A stretch of DNA of 64,000 nucleotides from Spirochaetota bacterium. Its GTDB lineage: Bacteria; Spirochaetota; Spirochaetia; Treponematales; Rectinemataceae. The notes beneath the pieces were generated by a model. The model made no database searches, was not told the DNA's origin, and saw only the letters and a list, made by a program, of their open reading frames with translations. Numbering within the stretch: the stretch's first letter is position 1; each line of letters starts with the position of its first letter. The DNA is taken from NCBI GenBank assembly GCA_029265615.1, contig JAJUIB010000006.1, forward strand, positions 1 to 64,000, given 5' to 3'. Below, piece by piece: positions 42,656-51,600 of the stretch. Position numbers and translations under genes: made by a program.

Positions 42656-44298
42656 TGTCCGAAGAGGATGTCTTTCGCGCGGAGGAGCGGAAGGCCGTCC
42701 GGCATTCTCTGAGGACATTCCTCAATCATGTGGCCGGCTACAGCGACATCCTTAAACAGGAAGCTGCGGACGAGGGGCAGGCGGAACTTTGTGCGCTCTA
42801 CGAAGAAATAAGCGCCGCGGCGCTGAAGCTCCGCGAACGTGCCCTCCCCTTTTTTCTCGACGAAACCGGTAACACCGGCCCGTCCCCACGTGGAGAAGCG
42901 GAGGGTCGGGAGGTTTACGGCATTCTCTACGACATCATCGCACATGTGCAGTCCGCAAAACGTGTCGCACAGAATAAGGGTGCCAGCCGCTATCTCCCCG
43001 ATACCGAGAAAATTCTCGAGGCGGCGAACGGCATCGTCGACCTCTTCGAAGAGAGGCTTTCAAACGGAACTGCGTTTGTCGAGCCGGAGCCAGCCGGGAT
43101 TGCCGAACCACGGCTTCTCGCCGAGGAAGCGACTGAGGCACGGCGCTCGGGACGCATCCTTGTCGTCGACGACGACGCATTCAACCGCGAGCTCCTTGCA
43201 CGCCATCTCGAACGTCAGGGACACATCGTCTGCCAGGCGCAAGGCGGCGAAGAAGCTCTCGAGGTGCTCAGCCGCGCCCCCTTCGACCTCCTCATCATCG
43301 ACCTCATGATGCCGGGCATGAACGGCTATCAGCTTCTTGAGCGAGTAAAAGGCGATGCGCTGCTCAAGGACCTCTACGTCATCGTGATTTCCGCACTTGA
43401 AGACACCCGGAGCGTTGCCCGATGCATTCAGCTCGGCGCCGAGGATTACCTGCCGCGCGAGTTCGAGCCGGTGGTCCTTAAAGCGCGGATCGAGTCCTGT
43501 CTCGAGAAAAAACTCCTCAAGGACAAGGAAGAGCTCTATGTGGCTGCCGTCCTTGAAACAGAGCGTCGTCTGCGCGCCGAACTCAAAGAGGGCGCCGCCT
43601 ATGTGCGGGGCCTCCTCCCGCCGAAACTTGACGGTCCGGCACTTCACACCGACTGGGTTTACATCCCTTCGCTTTCGCTCGGCGGCGATGTCTTTGGCTA
43701 CCACGACATCGAAGACGGGCGCCTTGCGCTGTACCTCATCGACGTCTCCGGTCACGGCATCGAAGCGGCGCTCTTTTCAGTCACCCTCATGAATCTTCTA
43801 AAAACCCAGGCACTCCCTGGGGCCGATTTTGGCGATCCCGCCTCGGTGCTCGCGCGACTCAACGAGTCGTTCAGGATGGAAGAGCAAAACAACCTCTATT
43901 TCACCGCCTGGTACGGCGTCTACGACCCAGTGACACGCCGCTTGTCCTATGCCTCGGCTGGAAGCCCTCCCGCCGTGCTTGTACTTCCCGGCGGCGGGGT
44001 GGAACAGCTTGCAACGGGCGGCACGATCGTCGGCGCCGAAGAATTCGCCGTCTATTGCACGCGCGCCGCCGAGTTACCCCAAGGCGCGCGGCTCTACCTC
44101 TTCAGCGACGGCGTTTTCGAAGTACGGAACAGCGAAGGGGGCATGTTCGGCATTGAAGCCTTTATCGGCCTTCTTGCCGGCTTGGCGGCCCGCGAACGGG
44201 GCCCCCTCCTTGGCCCCCTCATTAAAGCGATGCGCACCATCGCAAAAGGCCGCCGCTTCGACGATGATGTTTCTATGGTGGAGTTTCGCTTTGACTGA
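42655..44298 (+). CDS. Response regulator fused to PP2C (SpoIIE/RsbU) phosphatase
   Basis: 547 residues. An N-terminal helical region (about 1-135) resembles a kinase dimerisation domain, with a His in RKAVRHSLRTFLNHV but no ATPase domain. The receiver covers about 166-285: acids 172-174, phospho-site D216 in LLIIDLMMPGMNGY, S246; the usual Lys-Pro is Arg-Glu (DYLPREF). A linker coiled coil precedes the PP2C domain (about 325-547) with GGDVFGY, DVSGHG and a final DDDVSMVEF. Such proteins dephosphorylate STAS antagonists; the STAS protein at 34815 is a candidate. Confidence 0.93.
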   Translation: MSEEDVFRAEERKAVRHSLRTFLNHVAGYSDILKQEAADEGQAELCALYEEISAAALKLRERALPFFLDETGNTGPSPRGEAEGREVYGILYDIIAHVQSAKRVAQNKGASRYLPDTEKILEAANGIVDLFEERLSNGTAFVEPEPAGIAEPRLLAEEATEARRSGRILVVDDDAFNRELLARHLERQGHIVCQAQGGEEALEVLSRAPFDLLIIDLMMPGMNGYQLLERVKGDALLKDLYVIVISALEDTRSVARCIQLGAEDYLPREFEPVVLKARIESCLEKKLLKDKEELYVAAVLETERRLRAELKEGAAYVRGLLPPKLDGPALHTDWVYIPSLSLGGDVFGYHDIEDGRLALYLIDVSGHGIEAALFSVTLMNLLKTQALPGADFGDPASVLARLNESFRMEEQNNLYFTAWYGVYDPVTRRLSYASAGSPPAVLVLPGGGVEQLATGGTIVGAEEFAVYCTRAAELPQGARLYLFSDGVFEVRNSEGGMFGIEAFIGLLAGLAARERGPLLGPLIKAMRTIAKGRRFDDDVSMVEFRFD

Positions 44299-45304
44299 CC
44301 GACTCGAACTTCCAGCGCCTGACGACTTTCATGTGCACCTTCGAAGCGGCGCGGCCATGACCGGCTACGCCCGCCGCGAAGCGGCATCCTTCGGCCGCGC
44401 TCTTCTCATGCCCAACACACTGCCACCCATCGCGAACCCCGCCGCACTCGAAGCCTACCGCGCCGCGGTTATAAGCGCCGCGCCCTCGCTCGAGCCGCTC
44501 ATGAGCTTCAAACTCCTTCCCGGCATGACGGCAAAGGAGGTTGAGGCGCTCGCGGCGGCGGGAGCCGTCGCGGGGAAATACTACCCCATAGGCGCGACAA
44601 CCAATTCAGCGGATGGGATCCATGCGCCGGAAGAAGTGGCAGACGCCCTCGCCGCGATGGAAAAGATAGGTCTCATTCTCTCGATCCATGGCGAAGATCC
44701 CTCCGCGCCCGTTCTGGATCGCGAAGTCGCCTTCCTCCCCGCCCTCGACCGGATACTTGCGACACATCCCCGCCTCCGCGTCAGCCTCGAGCACATTTCG
44801 ACGCGCGAGGCCCTTGCCTATGTCCTTTCAGGCCCCGCGCGGCTTGCGGCGACCGTCACGGCGCACCACCTCCTCCTTTCCCTCGATGAGCTCCTTGGCG
44901 AGGGGCTCAACCCCCACCTTTACTGTAAACCCCTCCTCCGTCCGGCAAAAGACCGCGATGCGCTCCGCGAAGCGGTCTTCCGCGGCGAGCGAAAACTGTT
45001 TTTCGGCTCCGATTCAGCGCCGCACCCGCGCGCAGCCAAGGAATCGGGCCGCGCGAGCGCAGGCATCTATGCGGCGCCCACAGCCATCCCCGCACTCGCC
45101 GGACTTTTTGAGGCCGAGGGTGCGCTTACATCCTTCACAAGCTTCGTAACACGCAACGGAGCCGCCTTTTACGGGCTTCCGCCTCCCCGCGGCATGCTCG
45201 AGCTCCTCTGCGAGCCCTGGGAAGTGCCCCCCGAAACCGATGGGGCGGTGCCGATGCTCGCGGGGCGCAGCCTCCGGTGGCGCCTCGGCCGCATTCGCCT
45301 CTAG
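44291..45304 (+). CDS. pyrC: Dihydroorotase (PyrC type)
   Basis: Pyrimidine synthesis: cyclises carbamoyl-aspartate to dihydroorotate. 337 residues. Metal-binding DDFHVHLRSG at the N-terminus, MPNT, KYYPIGATTNS (carboxylated Lys), SIHGE, LEHIST, and FFGSDSAPH. A TTG start at 44291 with GGTGGAG seven bases upstream overlaps the previous stop; ATG starts further in would remove the HVH metal ligands. A strong terminator follows. Co-transcribed with a signalling phosphatase, an unusual pairing. Confidence 0.94.
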   Translation: MTDRLELPAPDDFHVHLRSGAAMTGYARREAASFGRALLMPNTLPPIANPAALEAYRAAVISAAPSLEPLMSFKLLPGMTAKEVEALAAAGAVAGKYYPIGATTNSADGIHAPEEVADALAAMEKIGLILSIHGEDPSAPVLDREVAFLPALDRILATHPRLRVSLEHISTREALAYVLSGPARLAATVTAHHLLLSLDELLGEGLNPHLYCKPLLRPAKDRDALREAVFRGERKLFFGSDSAPHPRAAKESGRASAGIYAAPTAIPALAGLFEAEGALTSFTSFVTRNGAAFYGLPPPRGMLELLCEPWEVPPETDGAVPMLAGRSLRWRLGRIRL

Positions 45305-45351
45305 AGCGCAGATTTGTCACGGATTCATCGCAGGAGGGAATAGAGTGCCCC

Positions 45352-45386
45352 AAAGGAGGGGGCGCTCTGACCGCGCCCCCTCCTTT
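45352..45386. terminator. Bidirectional terminator, perfect 14-bp stem
   Basis: AAAGGAGGGGGCGC (45352-45365), 7-base loop, exact complement (45373-45386) ending CCTTT. It separates convergent pyrC and the peptidase gene. Confidence 0.9.
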
Positions 45387-45390
45387 ATGG

Positions 45391-46545
45391 CTAGAGGCGC
45401 ACGATGCGCGAGTGCGTCAAAAACTCGCGCCCTTCGGGGGTGATGAGCACATCGTTCTCAAGGCGCACGCCGCCGAGCTCGGGGTCGTAGAGCCCCGGCT
45501 CGATGGTGATGATGTGGCCCGGAGCGAGAACGTCCTTGTTGTCCTCGCGGTTCCGCACCGCAGGCGCCTCGTGTGCCTCAAGGCCGACGCCGTGGCCGAG
45601 GCCGTGCGGCATCGCAAAGCCTTCGCGGGAAAAGACCTCGTCCGCGGCCCGGGCGACGGCAATCGTCGGCGTGCCAGGAGCGCAGAGTGACACCGAGGCG
45701 GCGTAGGCGGTCTCGACGAGCTCGACCATACGCTCGGCGCGCGCGGAAAGCCGGCCCCGGAGAAAGGTCATCGTCACATCGGTGGTATAGCCCGCGAGCT
45801 TGAGTCCGAAGTCGAGGATCGACATCCCCTCCGTGCCGAAGGAACCGGCGCCGAAAGCGGGAAAGGCGTGTATACCGAAACTCCGCGACGGTCCTGCGGC
45901 GATGGTCTCGAAGCCCGTTCCCTCGCAGCCCCGCGCGCGGGCCTCGCGCTCGATAAGAAGCGCAATGTCGAGCTCGCTCGCAACGCGGCCGGAACGAACC
46001 GCCGCCTCGATCTCGTCCATAAGCCCGTCGGTGAGTGCGGCCGCGCGGCGGTAGAGCGAGAGCTCCGCGCCATCCTTTACGGCGCGGAGCCCAAGGACAA
46101 AGGCGCCCACACCATCATCACGGCAGACAAGGTCGTAATCGGGAAGCGCCTCGACAAAACTCACATACCGCGGATAGGACGTCGTGGCGGGAAGTTCAAT
46201 CCGCGCCCCCTTGGGAATACCCATGCGCTCAAGACAAGCTGCGAGGGCCGCCTGCGGCAGACGCTGAAAATCGGTAAGCGCGAGGATCTCGTCGACGCGA
46301 CCATAGAGCCGCGCCATATTCACATCCCAGGCGACAAGGATGGAGCGGCCCTCGGCGGATAGGACGAGAAGGGCGTCGCTCGGCTGGCCCGAGAGGTAGC
46401 GGAGCGAGGGATCGCGCCGGCCTTCGGCATCCTCGATGAGACAGGCGGCGATTCCCTCCTCTTTGAGGTGACTAGCGACGGCAGCGCGACGACCTTCGTA
46501 AACGGAAGGGGCGAAAAGGCCTTGCGGCTCAGTGGTCTGGCTCAC
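45391..46545 (-). CDS. M24-family Xaa-Pro aminopeptidase
   Basis: Cytosolic dinuclear-metal peptidase of 384 residues removing N-terminal residues next to proline. A creatinase-like N-domain precedes the pita-bread domain with metal ligands visible: Asp in SILDFG, Asp in TTDVTMTF, His in HGLGHGVGLEAHE, Glu in TIEPG, Glu in RLENDV. The GTG at 46545 has AAGGAG five bases upstream and overlaps the previous stop by four bases. Last gene of a three-gene operon. Confidence 0.94.
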   Translation of the reverse strand: MSQTTEPQGLFAPSVYEGRRAAVASHLKEEGIAACLIEDAEGRRDPSLRYLSGQPSDALLVLSAEGRSILVAWDVNMARLYGRVDEILALTDFQRLPQAALAACLERMGIPKGARIELPATTSYPRYVSFVEALPDYDLVCRDDGVGAFVLGLRAVKDGAELSLYRRAAALTDGLMDEIEAAVRSGRVASELDIALLIEREARARGCEGTGFETIAAGPSRSFGIHAFPAFGAGSFGTEGMSILDFGLKLAGYTTDVTMTFLRGRLSARAERMVELVETAYAASVSLCAPGTPTIAVARAADEVFSREGFAMPHGLGHGVGLEAHEAPAVRNREDNKDVLAPGHIITIEPGLYDPELGGVRLENDVLITPEGREFLTHSRIVRL

Positions 46546-47714
46546 GGTATCTCCTTGATCGCATTTTGCGCCGCAAGAATTATGCCGCCCGACCACTTAT
46601 CATTCGATGCAACCGAAATGAGGGCGGGCCTGAGCGCGCGGTTTTTGGCGATGGCGGCATTTTCGATCGCCGCCTTGGCAAGGCGGTTGCGCGTCTCGTC
46701 GGTGACGCCCGCCTTTTGCTCGCGGTCGAGCGTGAGAATAATGTCGCGCAAGACAAAGGCGGCCTCGTCCCCGCCGTTCACGCCCAGTGCCGCGAGGGCG
46801 AGCAGGCGCTCCTCGAGATCAAAGCCGTTGTCATACGAGGCACGCGCCGCCGGCACCGTATCGGGGCCTTTTGCCTTCCACGCCACGAGAGAGCGGAGGG
46901 CGAGCTTTCTGAGCTCGGAGAAAACCTTTGCCTCCGCCTTGTCCTTGGGCGCTTTTTCATGCCCGAGGTCAAGCGCGTAGGATGCAGCCGCGACCTTGCG
47001 CTCAAGTGGCGCCTTCGAATCGGCATTGAGCCTGAGGGCGAGCAGTTTGCGCTCGGGGCTCTCGAGGCGGATAAGCTCGATAATGGCGTCCGTCGGATCG
47101 GTGACGATGTTCGGCAAAGCGCGCGCGGCCTGCTGGCGCACGCGGAGCGAATACCAGCCATCCGAGGCGTAGAAAACGGGCGAGAATCCGCGCGGATCTT
47201 TCAGTTTTTCGAGGGCGATGACCGCCCCGAACGCGACTTTTTCGCCGGCATCGCGGTCGGCGATAGGCCCCATGTTGAGATCGCGGAGGAGAAGCGAAAT
47301 GCGCTCCGCGTAGGCAAGGGCGCGCATCTTGCCGAGTGCCATGAGCGCCTCGGCGCGGGCGAGGGGCTCTGGCACCTGCTGCACCACATCCCAGAGAAAG
47401 GGAGCCGCTTCATCGTGTTTGTAATCGCCGAGCGCCGCAGCAAGCTCGCGCACGGCGCGGGAATACAGCTCCTGCTCCGAAGCGGAGCGGTAATTGTTCT
47501 GCGTGCGGAGGAGCTCTTCGAGCGCCTCGGTAAGGACGGGCGCGGTGCTCCGATCTTGCAGGCGGATAAGATTCTGCGCCGCTACGTATTTCTGAGAAAG
47601 CCCCTCAGCTTCGAGGTAGATGCGGCGGTAGACCTCGGCCTCCTCGCCCGCAAAAACAGACAAAGCTGGTATAAGACTCAACACGAGGGCGGCGGTCGCG
47701 ATACTGCGCTTCAT
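46542..47714 (-). CDS. Exported HEAT-repeat-like protein
   Basis: 390 residues. A cleavable signal peptide (SIATAALVLSLIPALSVFAG) precedes an all-helical solenoid with repeating pairs (LARAEALMALGKMRALAYAERISLLLRDL, RVRQQAARALPNIVTDPTDAIIELIRL). Likely a periplasmic protein-interaction scaffold. Lies 12 bases after the lipoprotein gene and overlaps the peptidase start. Confidence 0.8.
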   Translation of the reverse strand: MKRSIATAALVLSLIPALSVFAGEEAEVYRRIYLEAEGLSQKYVAAQNLIRLQDRSTAPVLTEALEELLRTQNNYRSASEQELYSRAVRELAAALGDYKHDEAAPFLWDVVQQVPEPLARAEALMALGKMRALAYAERISLLLRDLNMGPIADRDAGEKVAFGAVIALEKLKDPRGFSPVFYASDGWYSLRVRQQAARALPNIVTDPTDAIIELIRLESPERKLLALRLNADSKAPLERKVAAASYALDLGHEKAPKDKAEAKVFSELRKLALRSLVAWKAKGPDTVPAARASYDNGFDLEERLLALAALGVNGGDEAAFVLRDIILTLDREQKAGVTDETRNRLAKAAIENAAIAKNRALRPALISVASNDKWSGGIILAAQNAIKEIP

Positions 47715-47726
47715 GGGCCTTGCTCC

Positions 47727-48638
47727 CTATTCGTAGTAGACTTCGGTCTTCTGGTCTTCGCGGACGAGGTATTCGTAGCTCTTCCGCCCTTTGAGCGCAC
47801 CCGAGGCGTCATAGTCGACCGTGGCGATGAGCTCGCCGAGCGGCCCCGTCTCGTAGGCGACCTTCGAGGCGAGCGACCCGTCGGCACGCCGCAGCTCAAG
47901 CGCGGTAAGCCGTCCAGCCGCATAAACATAAACTTCGTACTTTTGGAGCGCTCCATCGGCGGCGAGATAGGATTTCCGCGTCACAAGACCGGCGGCGTCG
48001 TATTCCACCTTGATCGAACCCGTCCGTTTACCGGCGGCATCCTTCATATCGATCAGGACAAGACGGCCACCCTCGTACACATAGGTGGTCAGCGCCTTGA
48101 CAAGCCCCCTCCCATCGAGCGCCCGCCACTCAAGACGGCGGCCCTCGGCATCATAGACATAGGTGGATGAAGACTGTGGCTGTCCCTTAGCGTCGAGAAT
48201 ATGCTCGGTAAGGACACGGCCCAGAGCATCGAGACTGTACTCGCGGCGTTGCTTGACCTTCCCCTCGGCGTCATAGACCGTTTCCGCCTGGAGTCGCCCC
48301 TCGAGATACTCGGCGACGACGCGTTCGATGGGTTCAGGACGGGCAGCATCATACACCGCGCGCTCGAGGAGGAGGCGGTTCGCGGCATCATATTTGTAAA
48401 CGACGTATTCGTCGAGAAGACCGTCCGCATAGAACGAGCTTTCCTTCACAAGGACGGGCACCTTTATGGGAACAAGGCGCTCCTTGCGCTGCGGCACAGG
48501 TTTCTGTTCAGATTGTGGCGCAGACTGTGGTGACACTTGCACCTGCGGAGCGGGCGAGCCGGCACAGGCGACAATCAGGGAAAGAGCGGCTAAAGGGACG
48601 CACAGGGCGCCCACGCGCCGAATAGCGGTTCTCTGCAT
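47727..48638 (-). CDS. Lipoprotein with YD-like repeats
   Basis: 303 residues. Lipobox IVAC, a Pro/Gln/Ser linker, then about nine repeats of a beta-hairpin unit of the form Y-D/E-x-x-G/N-R-L-x-x-x (YKYDAANRLL, YSLDALGRVLTE, YVYDAEGRRLEW, YVYEGGRLVLID, VEYDAAGLVTRK). These resemble Rhs/YD or MORN-type repeats. ATG 48638 has GGAGG five bases upstream; the frame is open to 49160. First gene of the operon with the HEAT-like and peptidase genes. Confidence 0.82.
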   Translation of the reverse strand: MQRTAIRRVGALCVPLAALSLIVACAGSPAPQVQVSPQSAPQSEQKPVPQRKERLVPIKVPVLVKESSFYADGLLDEYVVYKYDAANRLLLERAVYDAARPEPIERVVAEYLEGRLQAETVYDAEGKVKQRREYSLDALGRVLTEHILDAKGQPQSSSTYVYDAEGRRLEWRALDGRGLVKALTTYVYEGGRLVLIDMKDAAGKRTGSIKVEYDAAGLVTRKSYLAADGALQKYEVYVYAAGRLTALELRRADGSLASKVAYETGPLGELIATVDYDASGALKGRKSYEYLVREDQKTEVYYE

Positions 48639-48696
48639 GACGACCTCCGGAGGGGGCATAGAGGAGTAGCGAAAGATAAATATACCGAAAAAGGCT

Positions 48697-48725
48697 TTGA
48701 AGAAAAATCCCCCGCTCGATAGAAT
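48697..48725 (+). promoter_or_regulatory. Promoter of the mini-lipoprotein gene
   Basis: TTGAAG (48697-48702), a 17-base spacer and TAGAAT (48720-48725). The leader of about 60 bases contains a CTCGG/CCGAG stem before ATG 48793. Confidence 0.55.
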
Positions 48726-48792
48726 GATACCCCGTAGAGTGTCTCGGCCAAGATCCGAGATGCAATCCTGCAAGCATATGGGAGCATCGTCC

Positions 48793-48930
48793 ATGAAGCG
48801 CATGAGAATCGAGGTCCTTCTTCTCGCCTGTGCGGTGTGCCTCCTTGCATCCTGCAAGACAGCCCCCAAAGCCGACGCCCCCCAGACTGCACCGGAGGCG
48901 GTGAGCGCAGCGACGAGCGAGGGCTGGTAA
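48793..48930 (+). CDS. 45-residue mini-lipoprotein
   Basis: Short ORF with a complete type II signal peptide (KRMRIEVLLLACAVCLLASC, Cys at residue 20) and only about 25 mature residues (KTAPKADAPQTAPEAV, ending SEGW). Such entericidin-like small lipoproteins exist, but no homology is claimed. A promoter lies upstream; the ribosome-binding site is weak. Probably co-transcribed with the FecR-domain lipoprotein 63 bases downstream. Confidence 0.65.
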   Translation: MKRMRIEVLLLACAVCLLASCKTAPKADAPQTAPEAVSAATSEGW

Positions 48931-48993
48931 GGCCACCCCCTCACCCGATACCCAAAACTGCTGCAAGCATTGCCGTTACGGAGAACAGAAATC

Positions 48994-50535
48994 ATGCCGC
49001 GCCGACACCTAACGATTTTCGCGTGCCTCCTTGCCCTTCTTTTTGCGCTGTCCTGTGCAGGCGGCCCCGCGCCCCAGTCTGCCCACATAGCCCAAGCCGC
49101 GACAGAACAGCAGCCTAAAGCGGCCCCGGCAGAAGCCCCAGAGCCTGCACAGGCGACCACGCGGGGACCTGAGGCTCAGAGTGCGCCACCCTCCCCGCCC
49201 TCCGCGGATCTCCTGGCGTCTAAGCCGACAGAACCCGCCCCTGACGCCGCCCCCGCCACAAAGCCCTCCGCTCTGGCGGCCTCAAGTAGCGGCGCGGCAA
49301 CGTCCGCCCCGCAGACAGGCGCGGCGGCGCAGGCCGGGGCCACAAGCAAATCCGCGCCGCCGCCTGCCCAGACAGCCAAACCCGCCGCAGCTCCGTCCTC
49401 CGCACCGCAACCGGCAGTGGCGAAACAGCCCGGCCGCGCACTTGGAGAGATCGTCTACACCGAAGGAAGCGTCGAGCTCCGCCGCGGCGAACGAGTACTC
49501 CGCGGCCCCGATGCCGATATCGGCGCACGCGTCCTTGCCTATGACCTCCTTATCACCGGTCCCCGGAGCCGCGCGGAGATCGATCTTGGCGCCGCAGGAG
49601 CGGGCGGGGCGCTCATCAAGGTGAGCGAACGAAGCGCGTTTTATTTCGACAGCGCTGAGCTCGACGATGGCGCACGGAAAAGCCTCATCCGCCTCCTAGC
49701 TGGCTCCATGGCGCTCAAGGTGGAAAAACTCGGCTCGGGCGAGCTCACGATCATGACTGGAAACGCCACGCTCGGTGTTCGTGGCACCACCTTCTCGGTG
49801 GATGCTGCCCCGGACGGCTCGCTCCTCGTCTCCTGTGCCGAAGGTCGCGTCGCCTGCCGCAGCCCTGACGGCCGCGAACTCATCGCGCGGCCCGGAACCG
49901 CCGTCGAAGCGCTTCCCGCCGCGCCTGGCGAAATAGCCAGCCTTGCGCCCAAGCCGCTACCTTCGGACAAGCTCGGTAGCTATCGGGCCGCCTGGCTTCT
50001 CGACCGCGAAGCCGCGATCGCGGCTTCGGGGGCTCCCCTTGCGGCCGCGCTCGATGCGGAGCTTGCCCGCGCCCGCCCCGCCCTTGACGCAGCCTACTCC
50101 CGGCTGGAGGCGCAAAGCGCCGTGCTTGAAGCCTGGGAACGGCTCTATGCCCAAGGCCGGACCATCAGACTCACCGAGCACATCGAGGAGCGAAAAGCCC
50201 TTGCAGCCGCCCTCTTCGACTGCCTCAAAGCGCTCCCCGGTTACGAGCGCCCCTTCTACAGGCTCCGCGATCTTGCGGAACGGCGCGCCGCGCTCCTTGC
50301 AGAACTGCCGCCGCGCGAGCTGGGCGGCAAGCTGCCGCAAGGAGCCCCCTCGCTTACTGCGCTCTTCGAGCGCTTCGCCGTCGAACGCGAGGCGGTCGAA
50401 GCGCGCCTCGGACGCATGCGCCGTGCGCTCTTTGTGTTTTCGCGCCTTGCGGCGGACAGCCCCGTGGGCGAGTTTTTCGGCGAAAAGGCGTCGAACCTGG
50501 GAAGCGGGACGAGCCTCCTCGAACTTGCGCCCTAA
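48994..50535 (+). CDS. FecR-domain lipoprotein
   Basis: 513 residues. Lipobox ALSC, then a long Ala/Pro/Gln/Thr linker (about 25-150). The FecR domain follows (GEIVYTEGSVELRRGER, ADIGARVLAYDLLITGPRSRAEI, LLAGSMALKV, TGNATLGVRGTTFSV, VSCAEGRVAC). The C-terminal 200 residues are helical and charged. FecR domains sense signals or bind cell-wall or surface ligands in the periplasm. No cognate sigma factor is adjacent. Confidence 0.87.
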   Translation: MPRRHLTIFACLLALLFALSCAGGPAPQSAHIAQAATEQQPKAAPAEAPEPAQATTRGPEAQSAPPSPPSADLLASKPTEPAPDAAPATKPSALAASSSGAATSAPQTGAAAQAGATSKSAPPPAQTAKPAAAPSSAPQPAVAKQPGRALGEIVYTEGSVELRRGERVLRGPDADIGARVLAYDLLITGPRSRAEIDLGAAGAGGALIKVSERSAFYFDSAELDDGARKSLIRLLAGSMALKVEKLGSGELTIMTGNATLGVRGTTFSVDAAPDGSLLVSCAEGRVACRSPDGRELIARPGTAVEALPAAPGEIASLAPKPLPSDKLGSYRAAWLLDREAAIAASGAPLAAALDAELARARPALDAAYSRLEAQSAVLEAWERLYAQGRTIRLTEHIEERKALAAALFDCLKALPGYERPFYRLRDLAERRAALLAELPPRELGGKLPQGAPSLTALFERFAVEREAVEARLGRMRRALFVFSRLAADSPVGEFFGEKASNLGSGTSLLELAP

Positions 50536-50547
50536 GCGGATCGAACG

Positions 50548-50578
50548 GCGAGGCGCGGTATATTGCCCCGCGCCTCGC
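50548..50578. terminator. Hairpin terminator after FecR-domain gene
   Basis: Perfect 11-bp GC-rich stem (GCGAGGCGCGG, 9-base loop, complement) starting 13 bases past the stop; no T tract. Confidence 0.65.
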
Positions 50579-50589
50579 TCCACACCCGC

Positions 50590-50626
50590 TTGACCCGCGT
50601 CGCCATGCAATTCGATACTGTTCGAA
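50590..50626 (+). promoter_or_regulatory. sdpR-sdpI promoter with embedded operator palindrome
   Basis: TTGACC (50590-50595), an 18-base spacer and GATACT (50614-50619). The -10 box lies inside the palindrome TTCGA-TACTGT-TCGAA (50611-50626), placed where an ArsR-type autorepressor would block transcription. Confidence 0.55.
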
Positions 50627-50650
50627 ACCTCGAAGCGGCACAGACTCTGC

Positions 50651-50923
50651 ATGAACGAACTGTTTAAGGCCCTCGCCGACCCGACTCGTCGCCAGATACT
50701 CGAGCTCCTTAAGGCGGGGAACTTGAGCGCCGGTGAAATCGCCGAACGCTTCGCCATAGGAAAGCCAGCGATCAGCCACCACCTCGCCATTCTCAAGGCG
50801 GCTGAACTGGTCGAGGCGCGCAGGTCCGGCCAGAATATCATCTACTCGCTCAATACGACGGTCTTCCAAGACCTTGTCGCCTGGGTATACTCGCTCAAAA
50901 CCGTCGAGGAGGACGGCACATGA
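50651..50923 (+). CDS. sdpR: ArsR-family autorepressor, SdpR-like
   Basis: 90-residue winged-helix repressor: LFKALADPTRRQILELLK, LSAGEIAERFAIGKPAISHHLAILKAAELV and a beta-wing RRSGQNIIYSLN. No cysteine metal site is present, in line with SdpR rather than metal-sensing ArsR. Overlaps the sdpI-like gene by four bases. In Bacillus subtilis SdpR/SdpI form a signal-transducing immunity pair against the SdpC toxin; no toxin gene is seen here. Confidence 0.9.
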   Translation: MNELFKALADPTRRQILELLKAGNLSAGEIAERFAIGKPAISHHLAILKAAELVEARRSGQNIIYSLNTTVFQDLVAWVYSLKTVEEDGT

Positions 50924-51567
50924 AGGCCGACAGAATCCTCATCCCCTTTGCGGCGCTTTCCTTCGCAGGGACCTGCGTTGCATTTTTCTTTCTGCCAGCG
51001 ACCATCCCCATCCACTGGGATGCGGCGGGACGGATCGACGGCTGGGGCGATCGGGCAAACATCCTCTGGATGGGTGCCGCCCCGCTTGCGCTGGCCATTC
51101 TCCTCCGCTACCTGCCGCGCATCGATCCTTGCCGTGAAAGCTACGCCCGCCACGAAAAAACCTACGAAGCGCTCAAGTTCTTCCTCATTCCGGCATTCGC
51201 CGCCCTCGGCTGGATCACCATCGCCGCCGCACTCGGCTCGCCGCTCGACACAGGCATACTCATCCGAGCCGTGATGGGCATCCTCTTCGTCGGCACCGGC
51301 AACTACATGGGGAGGCTCAAGCGCAACTACTTTGTCGGGATTAAAACGCCCTGGGCGCTCGCCGACGACGAGGTGTGGCGGCTCACCCAGCGGCGTGGCG
51401 GCCTTGTCTTCGTCATCCTCGGCCTTGTCTTCATCCTCTCCCTTGCCCTCCCCTGGGGAGCCTTTGCCGAAAACCTCGTGCTTGTCGCGACCTTCGGCGG
51501 TGCAGGCTATGTCGTGCTCTACTCCTACCTCGTCTGGAAAAGGCAGAGACGGAACGCGGAGCACTGA
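50920..51567 (+). CDS. sdpI: SdpI/YhfL-family membrane protein (DUF1648)
   Basis: 215 residues with about six membrane helices. Signature features: TIPIHWDAAGRIDGWGDR after the first helix (DUF1648), and RNYFVGIKTPWALADDEVWRLTQRRGG, the SdpI motif. Family members sequester the autorepressor or give immunity to a membrane-active peptide. Coupled to sdpR. Intergenic sequence after it carries a kinase remnant. Confidence 0.9.
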   Translation: MKADRILIPFAALSFAGTCVAFFFLPATIPIHWDAAGRIDGWGDRANILWMGAAPLALAILLRYLPRIDPCRESYARHEKTYEALKFFLIPAFAALGWITIAAALGSPLDTGILIRAVMGILFVGTGNYMGRLKRNYFVGIKTPWALADDEVWRLTQRRGGLVFVILGLVFILSLALPWGAFAENLVLVATFGGAGYVVLYSYLVWKRQRRNAEH

Positions 51568-51600
51568 AGGCGCGCAGGATGTCCAGAAGACGCGGGCACC

